DNA from: TK10-74A sp965263065
Lineage (GTDB): Bacteria > Chloroflexota > Dehalococcoidia > Bin125
Assembly (NCBI GenBank): GCA_965263065.1
Contig: CBDHGH010000003.1
Coordinates: 2,418,001-2,482,000 of the forward strand
Length of the DNA: 64,000 nucleotides
Reading direction: 5' to 3'
Positions within the stretch are counted from its first letter, which is position 1, and each line of letters opens with the position of its first letter. Position numbers and translations under genes: made by a program. Below, piece by piece: positions 1 to 8,157 of the stretch. The notes under the pieces are model-generated. The model was not told the origin of the DNA. It ran no database searches and worked only from the letters and a program-made list of their open reading frames with translations.

Positions 1-1
1 G

Positions 2-799
2 GTCGACCGCATCTTCGCGCGGGTCGGGGCGCAGGACGAGATCGCGGCCGGGCGCAGCACCTTCATGGTCGAGATGCTGGAGACGGCCGCCATCTGCAGC
101 AGCGCCACGCCGCGATCGCTGCTGGTGCTGGACGAGATCGGGCGCGGCACCAGCACCTACGACGGGCTGGCCATCGCGCGGGCGCTGCTGGAGCACCTGG
201 TCTCGGGCCGCGAGGGGCCGCGCACCCTGTTCGCGACCCACTTCCACGAGCTGGCGGCGCTGGCCGGCGAGGTCGAGCGCGTGGCCAACGCCAGCGTGCT
301 GGTCGGCGAGACGCCCGGCGGCGAGGGGCTGCGCTACCTCTATCGCATCGTGCCGGGCGGGGCCGACCGCTCCTACGGCGTGCACGTGGCGGCGATGGCG
401 GGGCTGCCGGCGCCGCTGCTGGCGCGGGCGCGGGAGCTGCTGGCGGCGCTCGAGTCGGGATCGGACCGCGGCGGCAACGGCGGCGGCGGCGGCAGCGGCA
501 GCGGCAGCGGCGGGGCGGGGCGCAACGGGACGCAGCCGCGCGCCCTGCCGGCGGCGATCGAAGGCTCGGCGGGGGAGCCGCTGCTGCGCGAACTGGCGGC
601 GCTGGACGTGGACGGGCTGACGCCGCTGGAGGCGATCGGGGCGCTCTACGCGCTGCGCGAGCGCGCCCGCGCGCTGGCGTCCCGCGAAGTGGCGTCCCGC
701 GAAGTGGCGTCCCACGAAGTGGCGTCCCACGAGCGGGCGCCCGGCGAGGGGGCGCCCGGCCTGCCGCCGCCGCAGCTGCTGCGCGAGGTGGCGCGATGA
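2..799 (+). CDS. mutS: DNA mismatch repair ATPase MutS (C-terminal part, 5' end outside window)
   Basis: The reading frame is open from the first bases, so only the C-terminal ATPase domain and tail are present. MutS recognises mismatches and, on ATP binding, becomes a sliding clamp that recruits MutL. Visible marks are 'AAGRSTFMVEM', the Walker B stretch 'LLVLDEIGRGTSTYDGLA' and the following 'LFATHFHEL' with the conserved His. After the ATPase domain comes a Gly/Ser-rich linker and a short 5-residue repeat tract (separate entry), so the tail is unusual. The stop overlaps the mutL start by 4 bp (ATGA), giving a translationally coupled mutS-mutL operon. The family assignment is certain; the length of the whole protein cannot be known here. 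Confidence 0.97.
   Translation, partial: VDRIFARVGAQDEIAAGRSTFMVEMLETAAICSSATPRSLLVLDEIGRGTSTYDGLAIARALLEHLVSGREGPRTLFATHFHELAALAGEVERVANASVLVGETPGGEGLRYLYRIVPGGADRSYGVHVAAMAGLPAPLLARARELLAALESGSDRGGNGGGGGSGSGSGGAGRNGTQPRALPAAIEGSAGEPLLRELAALDVDGLTPLEAIGALYALRERARALASREVASREVASHEVASHERAPGEGAPGLPPPQLLREVAR
676..735 (+). repeat. 15-bp tandem repeat, four units, in the 3' end of mutS
   Basis: Units at 676-690 and 691-705 are identical (ggcgtcccgcgaagt). Unit 706-720 differs by one base and unit 721-735 degenerates at its end. Each unit encodes five residues (ASREV/ASHEV), so gain or loss of a unit keeps frame. It lies in the tail of MutS between the ATPase domain and the final residues. Confidence 0.85.
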
Positions 800-2892
800 G
801 CGCCGCGCCGCGGGCGGCCGCCGTCGCGGCCCTGGGCGGCGGCCGCATCGCCGAGCTGCCGCCGGCCGTGGCCGACGCGATCGCCGCCGGAGAGGTGATC
901 GAGCGGCCCGCCTCGGCGATCAAGGAGCTGCTGGAGAACGCCTGCGACGCCGGCGCGCGGCGCATCGAGGTCGAGGTCGAGGGGGCCGGTCTGTCGCGCA
1001 TCCGGGTGCGCGACGACGGACTCGGCATGACGCCGGCCGAGCTGCCGATCGCCTTCCGCCGCCACGCCACCTCGAAGCTGCGCGGGCTGGAGGATCTGTC
1101 GGCGCTGCACAGCTACGGCTTCCGCGGCGAGGCGCTGCCCAGCCTGGCCGCGGTGGCGGCACTGGAATGCACCAGCCGGCCGGCCGCCGAGCGGCTGGGC
1201 GCGCGGCTGCGCATCGGCGCTCGTATCGAGCCGGGCGCGCCGCCGGGCGCCGAACCGGCGGGCGCGCCGCCGGGCATTGAGCCGGTGGGCGCGCCCCCGG
1301 GCACGACGATCGAGCTGCGCGACCTCTTCGCGCGGCAGCCGGCGCGGCTGCGCTTCCTGCCCGGGCCGCGCAGCGAGCGCGCCGCGATCGCGCGCGTCTG
1401 CGGCGACGCGGCGCTGGCCCGGCCCGAGATCGCGCTGCGCCTGCGGCTCGACGGGCGCGAGCTGCTGGCCACGCCGGGGCTGCCGCCGGAGCGCGACGAC
1501 GAGGCGGCGCGGACGGGGTCGCGGCGCGCCGCCCTGGCGCAGATCTGGGGCCCCGAGACGGCCGCCGCGGCGCTGTCCTTCGCCGCCGAGCGCGAGCTCG
1601 AAGCGGGCGTCGTGCTGCGCGTGTCGGGGCTGGCGGCGCCGCCGCCGCACGGCCGCGCGCGGCGCGACGGGCTGCGGCTGTTCGTCAACGGGCGGCCGAT
1701 CACGCCGGGGGCGCTGGCGCACGCCGTCGAGGGCGCCTACGCGGAGTTGCTGCCGCGCGGGCGGCGCCCGCTGGCGGCGGTCTTCCTGGAGGCGCCGCCG
1801 TGGCGCGTCGACGCCAACGTGCATCCGGCCAAAGCGACCGTCAAGCTGGCCGACGAACGGGCGCTGTTCTCGCTGCTGCAGCGCGCCCTGCGCGAGGCGC
1901 TGCTGGGCCGGCCGGCGCTCGGCGGCCGGGCGCCGGGCGGCGCCGGGGAGGCAATGCCGGGGGAGGTCGCGCAGGGGCCGGCGCGGGACGACGACGGCGG
2001 CGCGATGGCCGCGGGGATGACGCGTCCGCCCGACTTCCTGCGCCGCGACCTGGTCGCGCCGGACGGGGACGCGCCGGACGGGGGCGTGCCGGGCGTAGAC
2101 GAGCCGGACGGGCGCTGGCGCCGACTGCAGCGGCTGCGCGCGCTGGGGGGCGAGACGCCGCCGGGGGAGCCCGGCGCCGCGCCGGATGCGAGCCAGTCGG
2201 ACCGGCCCACACCGGATTGGGCTGCGCTTGACCCGGCTGGGCCCGACCCGACGGCGGGCCGCGAGCGGGCGCTGCCGGGACTGCCGCTGCTGCGGCTGGT
2301 GGGGCAGTTGCGCGCGACCTTCCTCGTCGCCGAGGGGCCGGAGGGGATGCTGCTGGTCGACCAGCACGCCGCGCACGAGCGGGTCGTCTACGAGCGCCTG
2401 CTGGCGCGGCGCGGCGCGGCGACTCCGGAGCAGCAGGCGCTGCTGGAGCCGGTGCTGGTCGAGCTGGGGGCGGCGCAGGCGGCGGCGCTGGCGGGGCACG
2501 ACGCGGCGCTGGCGGCGCTGGGCTTCACGCTGGAGCCGTTCGGCGAGCGCGCCCTGCGCGTGCGGGCGCTGCCGCTGGCGCTGCTGGGCGGCGGACCGCT
2601 GGCGGGCGCGGCGGGGACGGGATCGGGCGCACGCGTGCGCGCGGCGCTGGAGTCGATCCTCGACGACCTCAGCGACCCGGACGCGGTTCGCGGGAGGCAG
2701 CACGACCCCGTGGCGGCCAGCGCCGCCTGCCACGGCTCGGTGCGGGCCGGGATGACGCTGGCGCCGAGCGAGATGGCGGCGCTGCTGCGCGACCTGGAGG
2801 CCTGCCACAACCCGCACACCTGCCCGCACGGCCGGCCGACCTTCGTCGGCTTCCCGGCGGCCGACCTGGAGCGGCAGTTCGGGCGCCGCTGA
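796..2892 (+). CDS. mutL: DNA mismatch repair endonuclease MutL
   Basis: A 698-residue MutL. The N-terminal GHKL ATPase shows 'KELLENACDAGA' (about 43-54, with the Mg-binding Asn48), 'DDGLGM' (73-78), 'HATSK' (90-94) and 'GFRGEAL' (108-114). A Pro/Gly/Asp-rich linker follows (about 370-490). The C-terminal dimerisation domain carries 'DQHAAHERVVYE' at about 522-533, which fits the DQHAx2Ex4E metal-binding motif, and 'CPHGRP' at about 676, so this is the nicking type of MutL rather than the E. coli type. That agrees with a methyl-independent repair system. The start codon ATG overlaps the mutS stop (ATGA). Confidence 0.97.
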   Translation: MSAAPRAAAVAALGGGRIAELPPAVADAIAAGEVIERPASAIKELLENACDAGARRIEVEVEGAGLSRIRVRDDGLGMTPAELPIAFRRHATSKLRGLEDLSALHSYGFRGEALPSLAAVAALECTSRPAAERLGARLRIGARIEPGAPPGAEPAGAPPGIEPVGAPPGTTIELRDLFARQPARLRFLPGPRSERAAIARVCGDAALARPEIALRLRLDGRELLATPGLPPERDDEAARTGSRRAALAQIWGPETAAAALSFAAERELEAGVVLRVSGLAAPPPHGRARRDGLRLFVNGRPITPGALAHAVEGAYAELLPRGRRPLAAVFLEAPPWRVDANVHPAKATVKLADERALFSLLQRALREALLGRPALGGRAPGGAGEAMPGEVAQGPARDDDGGAMAAGMTRPPDFLRRDLVAPDGDAPDGGVPGVDEPDGRWRRLQRLRALGGETPPGEPGAAPDASQSDRPTPDWAALDPAGPDPTAGRERALPGLPLLRLVGQLRATFLVAEGPEGMLLVDQHAAHERVVYERLLARRGAATPEQQALLEPVLVELGAAQAAALAGHDAALAALGFTLEPFGERALRVRALPLALLGGGPLAGAAGTGSGARVRAALESILDDLSDPDAVRGRQHDPVAASAACHGSVRAGMTLAPSEMAALLRDLEACHNPHTCPHGRPTFVGFPAADLERQFGRR

Positions 2893-2903
2893 GGCGCTCC
2901 CCC

Positions 2904-3941
2904 TCAGCCCGGACCCAGTTGGAGGTCGGCGGCGTGGGCGCTGCGCACGATGTCGCGCAGCCTCTCGCCGGGCGCGACCGCCGCGCCGTCGGCGACGATG
3001 CAGCCGCGCAGGCGGGCGCCGGCGCCGACCGTCACGTCCTCCCACAACACGCAGTCGCGTAGCGCCGACCCGGCGCCGACGTGGCAGCCGCGGCCCAGCG
3101 CCAGCGGCCCCCGCAGGCGCGCGCCGGCCTGCACCACGACCCCGGCCGCGATGCGCACGTCACCCTCGATCCGGGCCGACGGATCGACCCGCGCCGCGGG
3201 ATCGATCGACACGCCGCCGCCGCGCAGCGCCGCGCGGCCGGCGCGCCGGTAGTCGGCCGGCGTACCGACGTCGATCCAGTGGCCGTCGCGCGCGACCTCG
3301 GCCAGGGGGAAGCCGTAGATCGGCCCCCCCGCCGCCGCCATATCCGGGAAGAGGCCCTGCTCGAGTCGCGAAAAGCGGCCCGGATCGACGCCCCGCAGGC
3401 AGTCCGCCTGCAGCAGCCAGACGCCGGCGTTGACCCAGCGCGAGGGCGCCGCCCCGGGCGGCGGCTTCTCCACGAAGCGGCCGATGCGGCCGTCGGGCCC
3501 GCGCACTACGACCCCGTAGCGGGAGGGGTCGGCGACCTCGGCCAGGGCGAGGCTGACCTGCGCCCCGGCGGCGCGGTGCAGGCGCAGCAGCGCCTGGGGG
3601 TCGATCGTGCTGACGACGTCGGCGTTGCAGACCAGCAGCGGCTCCCCGTCCGCGGGCGGATCGGCGGCCAGCGCCGCGGCCAGCGCCCCCGCCGAGCCCA
3701 GCGGGACGGGCTCGGCGGGGTAGTCGAGGCGCAGGCCGGGGATCGCGCCCAGCGCGGCCGGGATCGATTCCCCGCCGGCGCCGATCGCGACCGTGGCTCG
3801 CGTGACGCCGCCGGCCGCAAGGCCGCGCAACGTGCGCCGCAGCAGGGGCTCGTCCCCGATCGGCGCGAGCGGCTTGGGCCGCACGTCGCTGAGCGGCCGC
3901 AGGCGCTGGCCGCGGCCGCCGGCGAGCAGGATGGCGCGCAC
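2904..3941 (-). CDS. NDP-sugar pyrophosphorylase (nucleotidyltransferase with left-handed beta helix)
   Basis: 345 residues from a GTG start. The N-terminal nucleotidyltransferase signature 'LAGGRGQRLRPLS' is followed by 'RPKPLAPIG' with the substrate-binding Lys, and 'NADVV' carries the metal-binding Asp. After about residue 240 the protein has hexapeptide-like repeats ('IDPAARVDPSARIEGD', 'VQAGARLRG') of a left-handed beta helix. The family forms an NDP-sugar from a sugar-1-phosphate and an NTP. The layout resembles mannose-1-phosphate guanylyltransferases, but the nucleotide and sugar cannot be told from sequence. It converges on mutL, leaving an 11-bp gap. Likely role: surface polysaccharide or glycan precursor supply. 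Confidence 0.9.
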   Translation of the reverse strand: MRAILLAGGRGQRLRPLSDVRPKPLAPIGDEPLLRRTLRGLAAGGVTRATVAIGAGGESIPAALGAIPGLRLDYPAEPVPLGSAGALAAALAADPPADGEPLLVCNADVVSTIDPQALLRLHRAAGAQVSLALAEVADPSRYGVVVRGPDGRIGRFVEKPPPGAAPSRWVNAGVWLLQADCLRGVDPGRFSRLEQGLFPDMAAAGGPIYGFPLAEVARDGHWIDVGTPADYRRAGRAALRGGGVSIDPAARVDPSARIEGDVRIAAGVVVQAGARLRGPLALGRGCHVGAGSALRDCVLWEDVTVGAGARLRGCIVADGAAVAPGERLRDIVRSAHAADLQLGPG

Positions 3942-4167
3942 GAGTCGGCTCCGCTCTCGCTCTCCCGGCAGGCGTCCAGTATGCCCCGGCGCTGCGCTGC
4001 GGTCGCGCCCTGCAGACGCGCCCGTGCAAACTCATCCAGCGGCCGCGGGAGTCGCCAGCAGACATGACATAATATGTGGCAGTGTCTTCGCACCGGCGAC
4101 CCCCGGCCGGGCATCATGGGGGCGCGACGCTGTGCGCCGCCGATCGGCGCCGCGGGAGGGACGAGGC

Positions 4168-4617
4168 ATGCTGCGAGGTTTCGCGCGCTGGCTGCGCACG
4201 CCTCCGCGCCCCCGCTGGTCCTGGCGGGGCGGCGCGCCGCGTTCCCGAGGACGGCCCACCGGCCCGGCGCGGGTCGTCGCGCTGCGCTTCATCGACGCCT
4301 GGGGCGACGACCTGCAGTTGCACAACGAGGGGCCCGGCGGCGCCGCCGACATCGTCGTCACGGCCCTGCTGCGCGACGCGGCCGGCGCCGAGCGGCGTCT
4401 GAGCGCCGCGCTGCCCTCGCTGGGGGCGGGCGCCCGCTACATCGTCACGCTGCGTCCCGGCGGCGACGCGCTGCCGGTCGAGGGCCTGCCAGCCGAAAGC
4501 ATGGGACGCTGGCTGCGCATCCGCTGGCGCGGCCTGGACGACGAGGCCGGCACGTCGTGGGCCATGACGGGCCCCCGCGGGGAGCGGCTCACGACCCTGC
4601 CGGGCCCGCCCGGCTGA
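4168..4617 (+). CDS. Conserved-looking small protein of unknown function
   Basis: 149 residues if started at the ATG at 4168, which has the Shine-Dalgarno-like 'gggaggga' just upstream. The reading frame is open further upstream, but that part looks like non-coding sequence. The first 35 residues are basic and Arg/Pro-rich; the rest is rich in beta-type segments ('VVALRFIDAWGDDLQL', 'ADIVVTALLRD', 'WLRIRWRG'). No catalytic motif is recognised. It is divergent from the pyrophosphorylase gene, with 226 bp between; that gap holds an A/T-rich patch 'acataatatgt' (4067-4077) that could include a -10 element. It converges on the crotonase gene with a 25-bp gap. Confidence 0.6.
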   Translation: MLRGFARWLRTPPRPRWSWRGGAPRSRGRPTGPARVVALRFIDAWGDDLQLHNEGPGGAADIVVTALLRDAAGAERRLSAALPSLGAGARYIVTLRPGGDALPVEGLPAESMGRWLRIRWRGLDDEAGTSWAMTGPRGERLTTLPGPPG

Positions 4618-4642
4618 TCGGCGCGGCGCGTGGCTGTGGAGC

Positions 4643-5521
4643 TCAGCGCTTGTAGGTGTCGGTGCCGCGATAGGGACCGTCGCGCCAGGCCAGCGCGTCC
4701 TTGAGGCCGCCCTCGCGCATGTGGTCCTGGAACTGCATCGAGAACTCGGTGTGCTGGCCCAGGGCGTCCAGGTCGGTGCTGCTGCGCACCGACGAGTAGA
4801 TGCCCATGTTCTCGTAGAAGCGGTTCATGTTGAGCTTGAGGATCGCCAGCTGGTCCGACGACATCGTGGCGACGCGGTCGGCCAGCGCGATCGTGCGCTC
4901 CTCCAGCTCCTCGCCGGGCCAGGCGTAGTTCACCATGCCGCACTCCCGCGCCTCGACGCCGCTGATGTTCTCGCCCGTGTAGTACAGCTCCTTGGCCTTG
5001 CGCATGCCGATCACCAGCGGCCAGATCACGCCCGTGCGCGACGTGCCCAGCCCGCGGCAGCCGGGGTGCCCGAACTGCGAGTCCTCGGCCGCCGTCACGA
5101 GGTCGGCCATCATCGCGACCTCGCAGCCGCCGGCGATGGCGTAGCCGTGCACCTGCGCGATCGTGATCTTGGCCATGTTCCAGAAGTACATGTGGATGTC
5201 GGTGATCTGCTGCATCCCGGTGCGGTTGTTCATCGGCAGCGAGCGGCCGCGGTCGTCGGTGCGCTGGAACTGGCGCACGACGCCGTCAGCGCCGCCCAGC
5301 CGCGGCGTGAGGTCGTAGCCGGCGCTGAAGGTGCGGCCCGCGCCCTTGACGATGATCGCCCGGATCGAGTGGTCGGCCTCCATCTCGTGCAGGATGTCGT
5401 TGAACTCGAACAGCAGCTCCTGCGAGAGCGCGTTCATCTTCTCGGGGCGATTGAGCGTGATCCGGGCGACGCGGCCGTCGGTGCCCACCCGGTCGGTGGT
5501 CAGGTATTGGAAGTCGGACAT
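4643..5521 (-). CDS. Enoyl-CoA hydratase/isomerase family protein
   Basis: 292 residues of the crotonase fold, which stabilises a CoA-thioester enolate in an oxyanion hole. The signature segments are 'RITLNRPEKMNALS' near residue 20, 'GAGRTFSAGYDL' near 62 (first oxyanion-hole strand) and 'QVHGYAIAGGCEVAMMADL' near 118 (second). An insertion between these parts makes it slightly longer than the usual 255-270 residues. The start has a good 'aggaga' site 9 bases upstream. It is the last gene of a minus-strand run with a serine hydrolase, PEP-mutase-like protein and sugar-acid dehydratase-like protein, so it probably serves in acid degradation. The exact CoA substrate is unknown. Confidence 0.9.
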   Translation of the reverse strand: MSDFQYLTTDRVGTDGRVARITLNRPEKMNALSQELLFEFNDILHEMEADHSIRAIIVKGAGRTFSAGYDLTPRLGGADGVVRQFQRTDDRGRSLPMNNRTGMQQITDIHMYFWNMAKITIAQVHGYAIAGGCEVAMMADLVTAAEDSQFGHPGCRGLGTSRTGVIWPLVIGMRKAKELYYTGENISGVEARECGMVNYAWPGEELEERTIALADRVATMSSDQLAILKLNMNRFYENMGIYSSVRSSTDLDALGQHTEFSMQFQDHMREGGLKDALAWRDGPYRGTDTYKR

Positions 5522-5598
5522 TGGCTGGAACTCTCCTGCGTTGCGTGTCTAGACCCGGCCCCCCGGCGCAGGCCCGTTCACGGTACCGAGGCCCGGCC

Positions 5599-6009
5599 CT
5601 AGGGGCATGCCTCGCCCGGCTCGTGCGCGGCGACGATCGCACGCGCCTCGCGGCTCAGCCGCGGCGCCGCCGCCGCGACGGCCGCCTCGTCCACGGCCGC
5701 CGCCAGCGCCGGGTAGCCGGCGCGCTCGATCATCGCGCCCAAGCGCCCCCGCTGGAAGCGCTCCAGCGTCCAGTCCAACGGGTCGCCGCCGGCCGTGGCG
5801 TCGAACATGATCTGCTCGTTGCGGCCCATCGGCCCGTAGTGGTAGTGCGGCGTCCGCCGGAAGCAGTCGAAGCGCAGCAGCTCGGTCTGCCGCCCCTCGA
5901 CCTCGGCGTAGACCTCGATGCACAGCCCCGAATCGCCCCCGACGTCGTCGCGGTAGCGCATCGTGACGCTGACGCCGCCCGCCTCGACCTCCGCCTCGTG
6001 CTGGCGCAT
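5599..6009 (-). CDS. Uncharacterised conserved protein (136 aa)
   Basis: Started at the ATG at 6009 ('MRQHEAEVEAGG'); the upstream extension of the frame to 6084 would overlap the neighbouring gene and is Arg-rich, so it was rejected. The middle is distinctive: 'MRYRDDVGGDSGLCIEVYAE', then 'LRFDCFRRTPHYHYGP' and 'GRNEQIMFD', followed by a helical C terminus. I do not recognise a named family. No signal peptide or membrane segment. It lies between the serine hydrolase and crotonase genes in the same direction, which suggests co-transcription; its role there is unknown. Confidence 0.65.
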   Translation of the reverse strand: MRQHEAEVEAGGVSVTMRYRDDVGGDSGLCIEVYAEVEGRQTELLRFDCFRRTPHYHYGPMGRNEQIMFDATAGGDPLDWTLERFQRGRLGAMIERAGYPALAAAVDEAAVAAAAPRLSREARAIVAAHEPGEACP

Positions 6010-6070
6010 CTCCCGGCCCCTCTCCCTGCGGCGCGCCGGGCGGCCCGTGCGTCCCGCGCGCGCCGACAGT

Positions 6071-7255
6071 CTAGCCGCCCCCACCCGCCGCCGGGCCCGC
6101 GCAGGCCGCGGCCAGCGTGCCGATGCGGCGCGTGCGCCGCGCGATCTCCGCGTCGCTCGCGAAGCCGTTCGTGACGAACGCCACGGACAGCCCGCTGGCG
6201 GGGTCGCCCCAGGTGACCTGACCGCCGGCGCCGCCGTGCCCGAAGGCGCGCGCCGAGACGCCGTCGCCGAAGCCGCGCAAGACCGCGTTGCCGTCGTCGC
6301 CCGCCACCACGCCCAGCAGCCCCCGGTTGACGGGGATGCCGCTCAGCGGGTCGCGATGCCGGACGGGGTCGCTGCGCACCCGCGTGCCGTAGTCGATCGT
6401 CTCGGGCCGCAGCGCCCGCCCGCCGCCGGCGCCGCCGTCGAGCAAGCGCTGATAGAACAGCGCCATCTCCGCCGCCCCCGCGAAGCCGCCCCCGCCGGGG
6501 CAGCCCGAGCGCCGCTGCGAGGCCCGGTTGAAGTGCAGGATGGTCTGCGGATTGACCTCCCCCGATCCCCCATCGGGCGCGGCCGGCTGCTGCAGGTAGA
6601 CGACGTCGGCCGCGCGCCCCTGCTGGCCGTCCGGCAGGCCCACCCACAGATCGGACAGGCCCAGCGGGTCGAGCAGCCGGGCGCGGATGTAGTCGCGGAA
6701 GTCGCGCCCCGTCCTGGCGCCCATCATCTCGACCAACAGCCAGTGCGCCGCCGTGGCGTGGTACTCGAAGCGGCTGCCGGGCGCCCAGTTCAGCCGCCAG
6801 CCCGCGATCCGCTCCAGCCGCAGCGAGCGATCCTCCCACAGCCGCGGGTGCATCGGCGCCCCCGCGAAGCCGCCCACGTGCAGCATCACCTGCTCGACCG
6901 TGATCGCGTCCTTGCCCTGCCCGGCGAACGCCGGCACGACCTCGGCCGCGCGCTCCTCGATCGACAGCAGGCCGTCCTCGATCAGGCACAGCACGGCCGC
7001 CGCGACCACGGCCTTGGTCGAGGAGTAGATGCAGAACAGCGTCCCGCCGTCGACCGGCCGATCGGCACCGCCCTGGACGGCGCGACCGAAGCTCTCGCAG
7101 CCGGCGATCTTGCCCTCCCGCGCGACCGCCACCTGCGCGCCGGGCAGTGCCCCCTCGCCCACCTGCGACTGCACGAAGGCGAACAGATCCCGCAGGCGGC
7201 CGGGGTCGACCCCCACCGCGGCGGGGGAGGATGCGAAGTCGCTGGGCTGGGCCAT
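6071..7255 (-). CDS. Serine hydrolase of the class C beta-lactamase/esterase family
   Basis: 394 residues. The SxxK active-site motif is present as 'YSSTKAV' (about residue 78-84), a Tyr in 'FEYHATAAHW' stands at the YxN position (Asn replaced by Ala), and 'HGG' occurs late as 'AFGHGGAGGQ'. These are the marks of the DD-peptidase/beta-lactamase/EstB superfamily, which works by a serine acyl-enzyme. No signal peptide is seen, so a cytoplasmic esterase is more likely than a beta-lactamase. It follows the PEP-mutase-family gene by 19 bp, pointing to an operon. The substrate is not predictable. Confidence 0.88.
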   Translation of the reverse strand: MAQPSDFASSPAAVGVDPGRLRDLFAFVQSQVGEGALPGAQVAVAREGKIAGCESFGRAVQGGADRPVDGGTLFCIYSSTKAVVAAAVLCLIEDGLLSIEERAAEVVPAFAGQGKDAITVEQVMLHVGGFAGAPMHPRLWEDRSLRLERIAGWRLNWAPGSRFEYHATAAHWLLVEMMGARTGRDFRDYIRARLLDPLGLSDLWVGLPDGQQGRAADVVYLQQPAAPDGGSGEVNPQTILHFNRASQRRSGCPGGGGFAGAAEMALFYQRLLDGGAGGGRALRPETIDYGTRVRSDPVRHRDPLSGIPVNRGLLGVVAGDDGNAVLRGFGDGVSARAFGHGGAGGQVTWGDPASGLSVAFVTNGFASDAEIARRTRRIGTLAAACAGPAAGGGG

Positions 7256-7274
7256 CGCTGTGCCGCCTTTCGCG

Positions 7275-8132
7275 CTACGCCGGCCGCTCCGTCGTGCGCT
7301 CCTCGATCGCGTAGAACTCGTCCAGGCCGGCCGCGTCGGGCAGATCGCGGTAGAGGCGGAACAGCTCAGCCGGGTCGATCCCGGCCACGCCGTCCGACTG
7401 GAAGCGCGCGTAGGCCTGCCGCATCGCCGCGTAGGCCAGCGCCTGGCCGCTGAACGGATCGATCACCAGCGGCCAGCCCAGCTGCCGCCACTCCGCCTTG
7501 GAGCGCGTGGCGAACGCGCCCATCGCGGCCAGCGGGGCGTCGATCCGCGACGGCGCCCGGCGCCACTCGTCCTCGCTCGACGGGAACAGCATCACCAGGT
7601 CGGCGCCCGCCGCCCGGTAGGCGCGCCCGCGCTCGACCGCCGCCGCGAACGACTCGTTCCGCACCGCGCCCGTGCGGGCGATGATCAGCAGGTCGGGGTC
7701 CGACCGCGCCGCCAGCGCCGCCTCGAGCTTGCCCACCATCTCCGCCGCCGGGATCAGATGCTCGACCCCCTTGTGGTGGTGCGCCCGCTTGGGCGCGACC
7801 TGATCCTCCAGCTCGACCGCGGCCGCGCCCGCCGCCTCGAACTCGCGGATCGCGCGGCTGGCGTGCAGCGCGTCGCCGAAGCCCACGCCGCCGTCGACGA
7901 TCAGCGGCACGCTGGAGCGCTGCGTGATCTGACGCGCCGCCGTCGCCACTTCGGTGGTCGTCAGCAGCGCCTCCGACACCGCCAGCTGGAAGCCCAGCCC
8001 GCCGCCGCTGAGATAGGCCGCCCCGTAGCCCAGCGCCTCGATCGTGCGCGCCGTCAACGGATCGAGGCAGACCGGCGCGAAGACCGGCCCGCCGCCCTCG
8101 ATCGCGGCCCGCAGATCGCCGCGCGCGCTCAT
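7275..8132 (-). CDS. Isocitrate lyase/PEP mutase family protein with altered active site
   Basis: 285 residues from the ATG at 8132. The fold signature is clear: 'VPLIVDGGVGFGDA' (75-88), 'VELEDQVAPKRAHHHKG' (106-122) and 'LLIIARTGA'. In lyases of this family I recall these as D-A-D-x-G-F-G, EDQ..KRCGH and ARTDA. Here one metal-binding Asp is Gly (G82), the catalytic Cys of KRCGH is Ala (A117), and the Asp of ARTDA is Gly. EDQ and KR are kept. It may be an oxaloacetate decarboxylase-like or otherwise changed member. It sits between the dehydratase-like gene (25 bp) and the serine hydrolase (19 bp), so it is probably in the same operon. Confidence 0.85.
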   Translation of the reverse strand: MSARGDLRAAIEGGGPVFAPVCLDPLTARTIEALGYGAAYLSGGGLGFQLAVSEALLTTTEVATAARQITQRSSVPLIVDGGVGFGDALHASRAIREFEAAGAAAVELEDQVAPKRAHHHKGVEHLIPAAEMVGKLEAALAARSDPDLLIIARTGAVRNESFAAAVERGRAYRAAGADLVMLFPSSEDEWRRAPSRIDAPLAAMGAFATRSKAEWRQLGWPLVIDPFSGQALAYAAMRQAYARFQSDGVAGIDPAELFRLYRDLPDAAGLDEFYAIEERTTERPA

Positions 8133-8157
8133 CGCCCGGCCCCGCCCGTCGCCGCGC

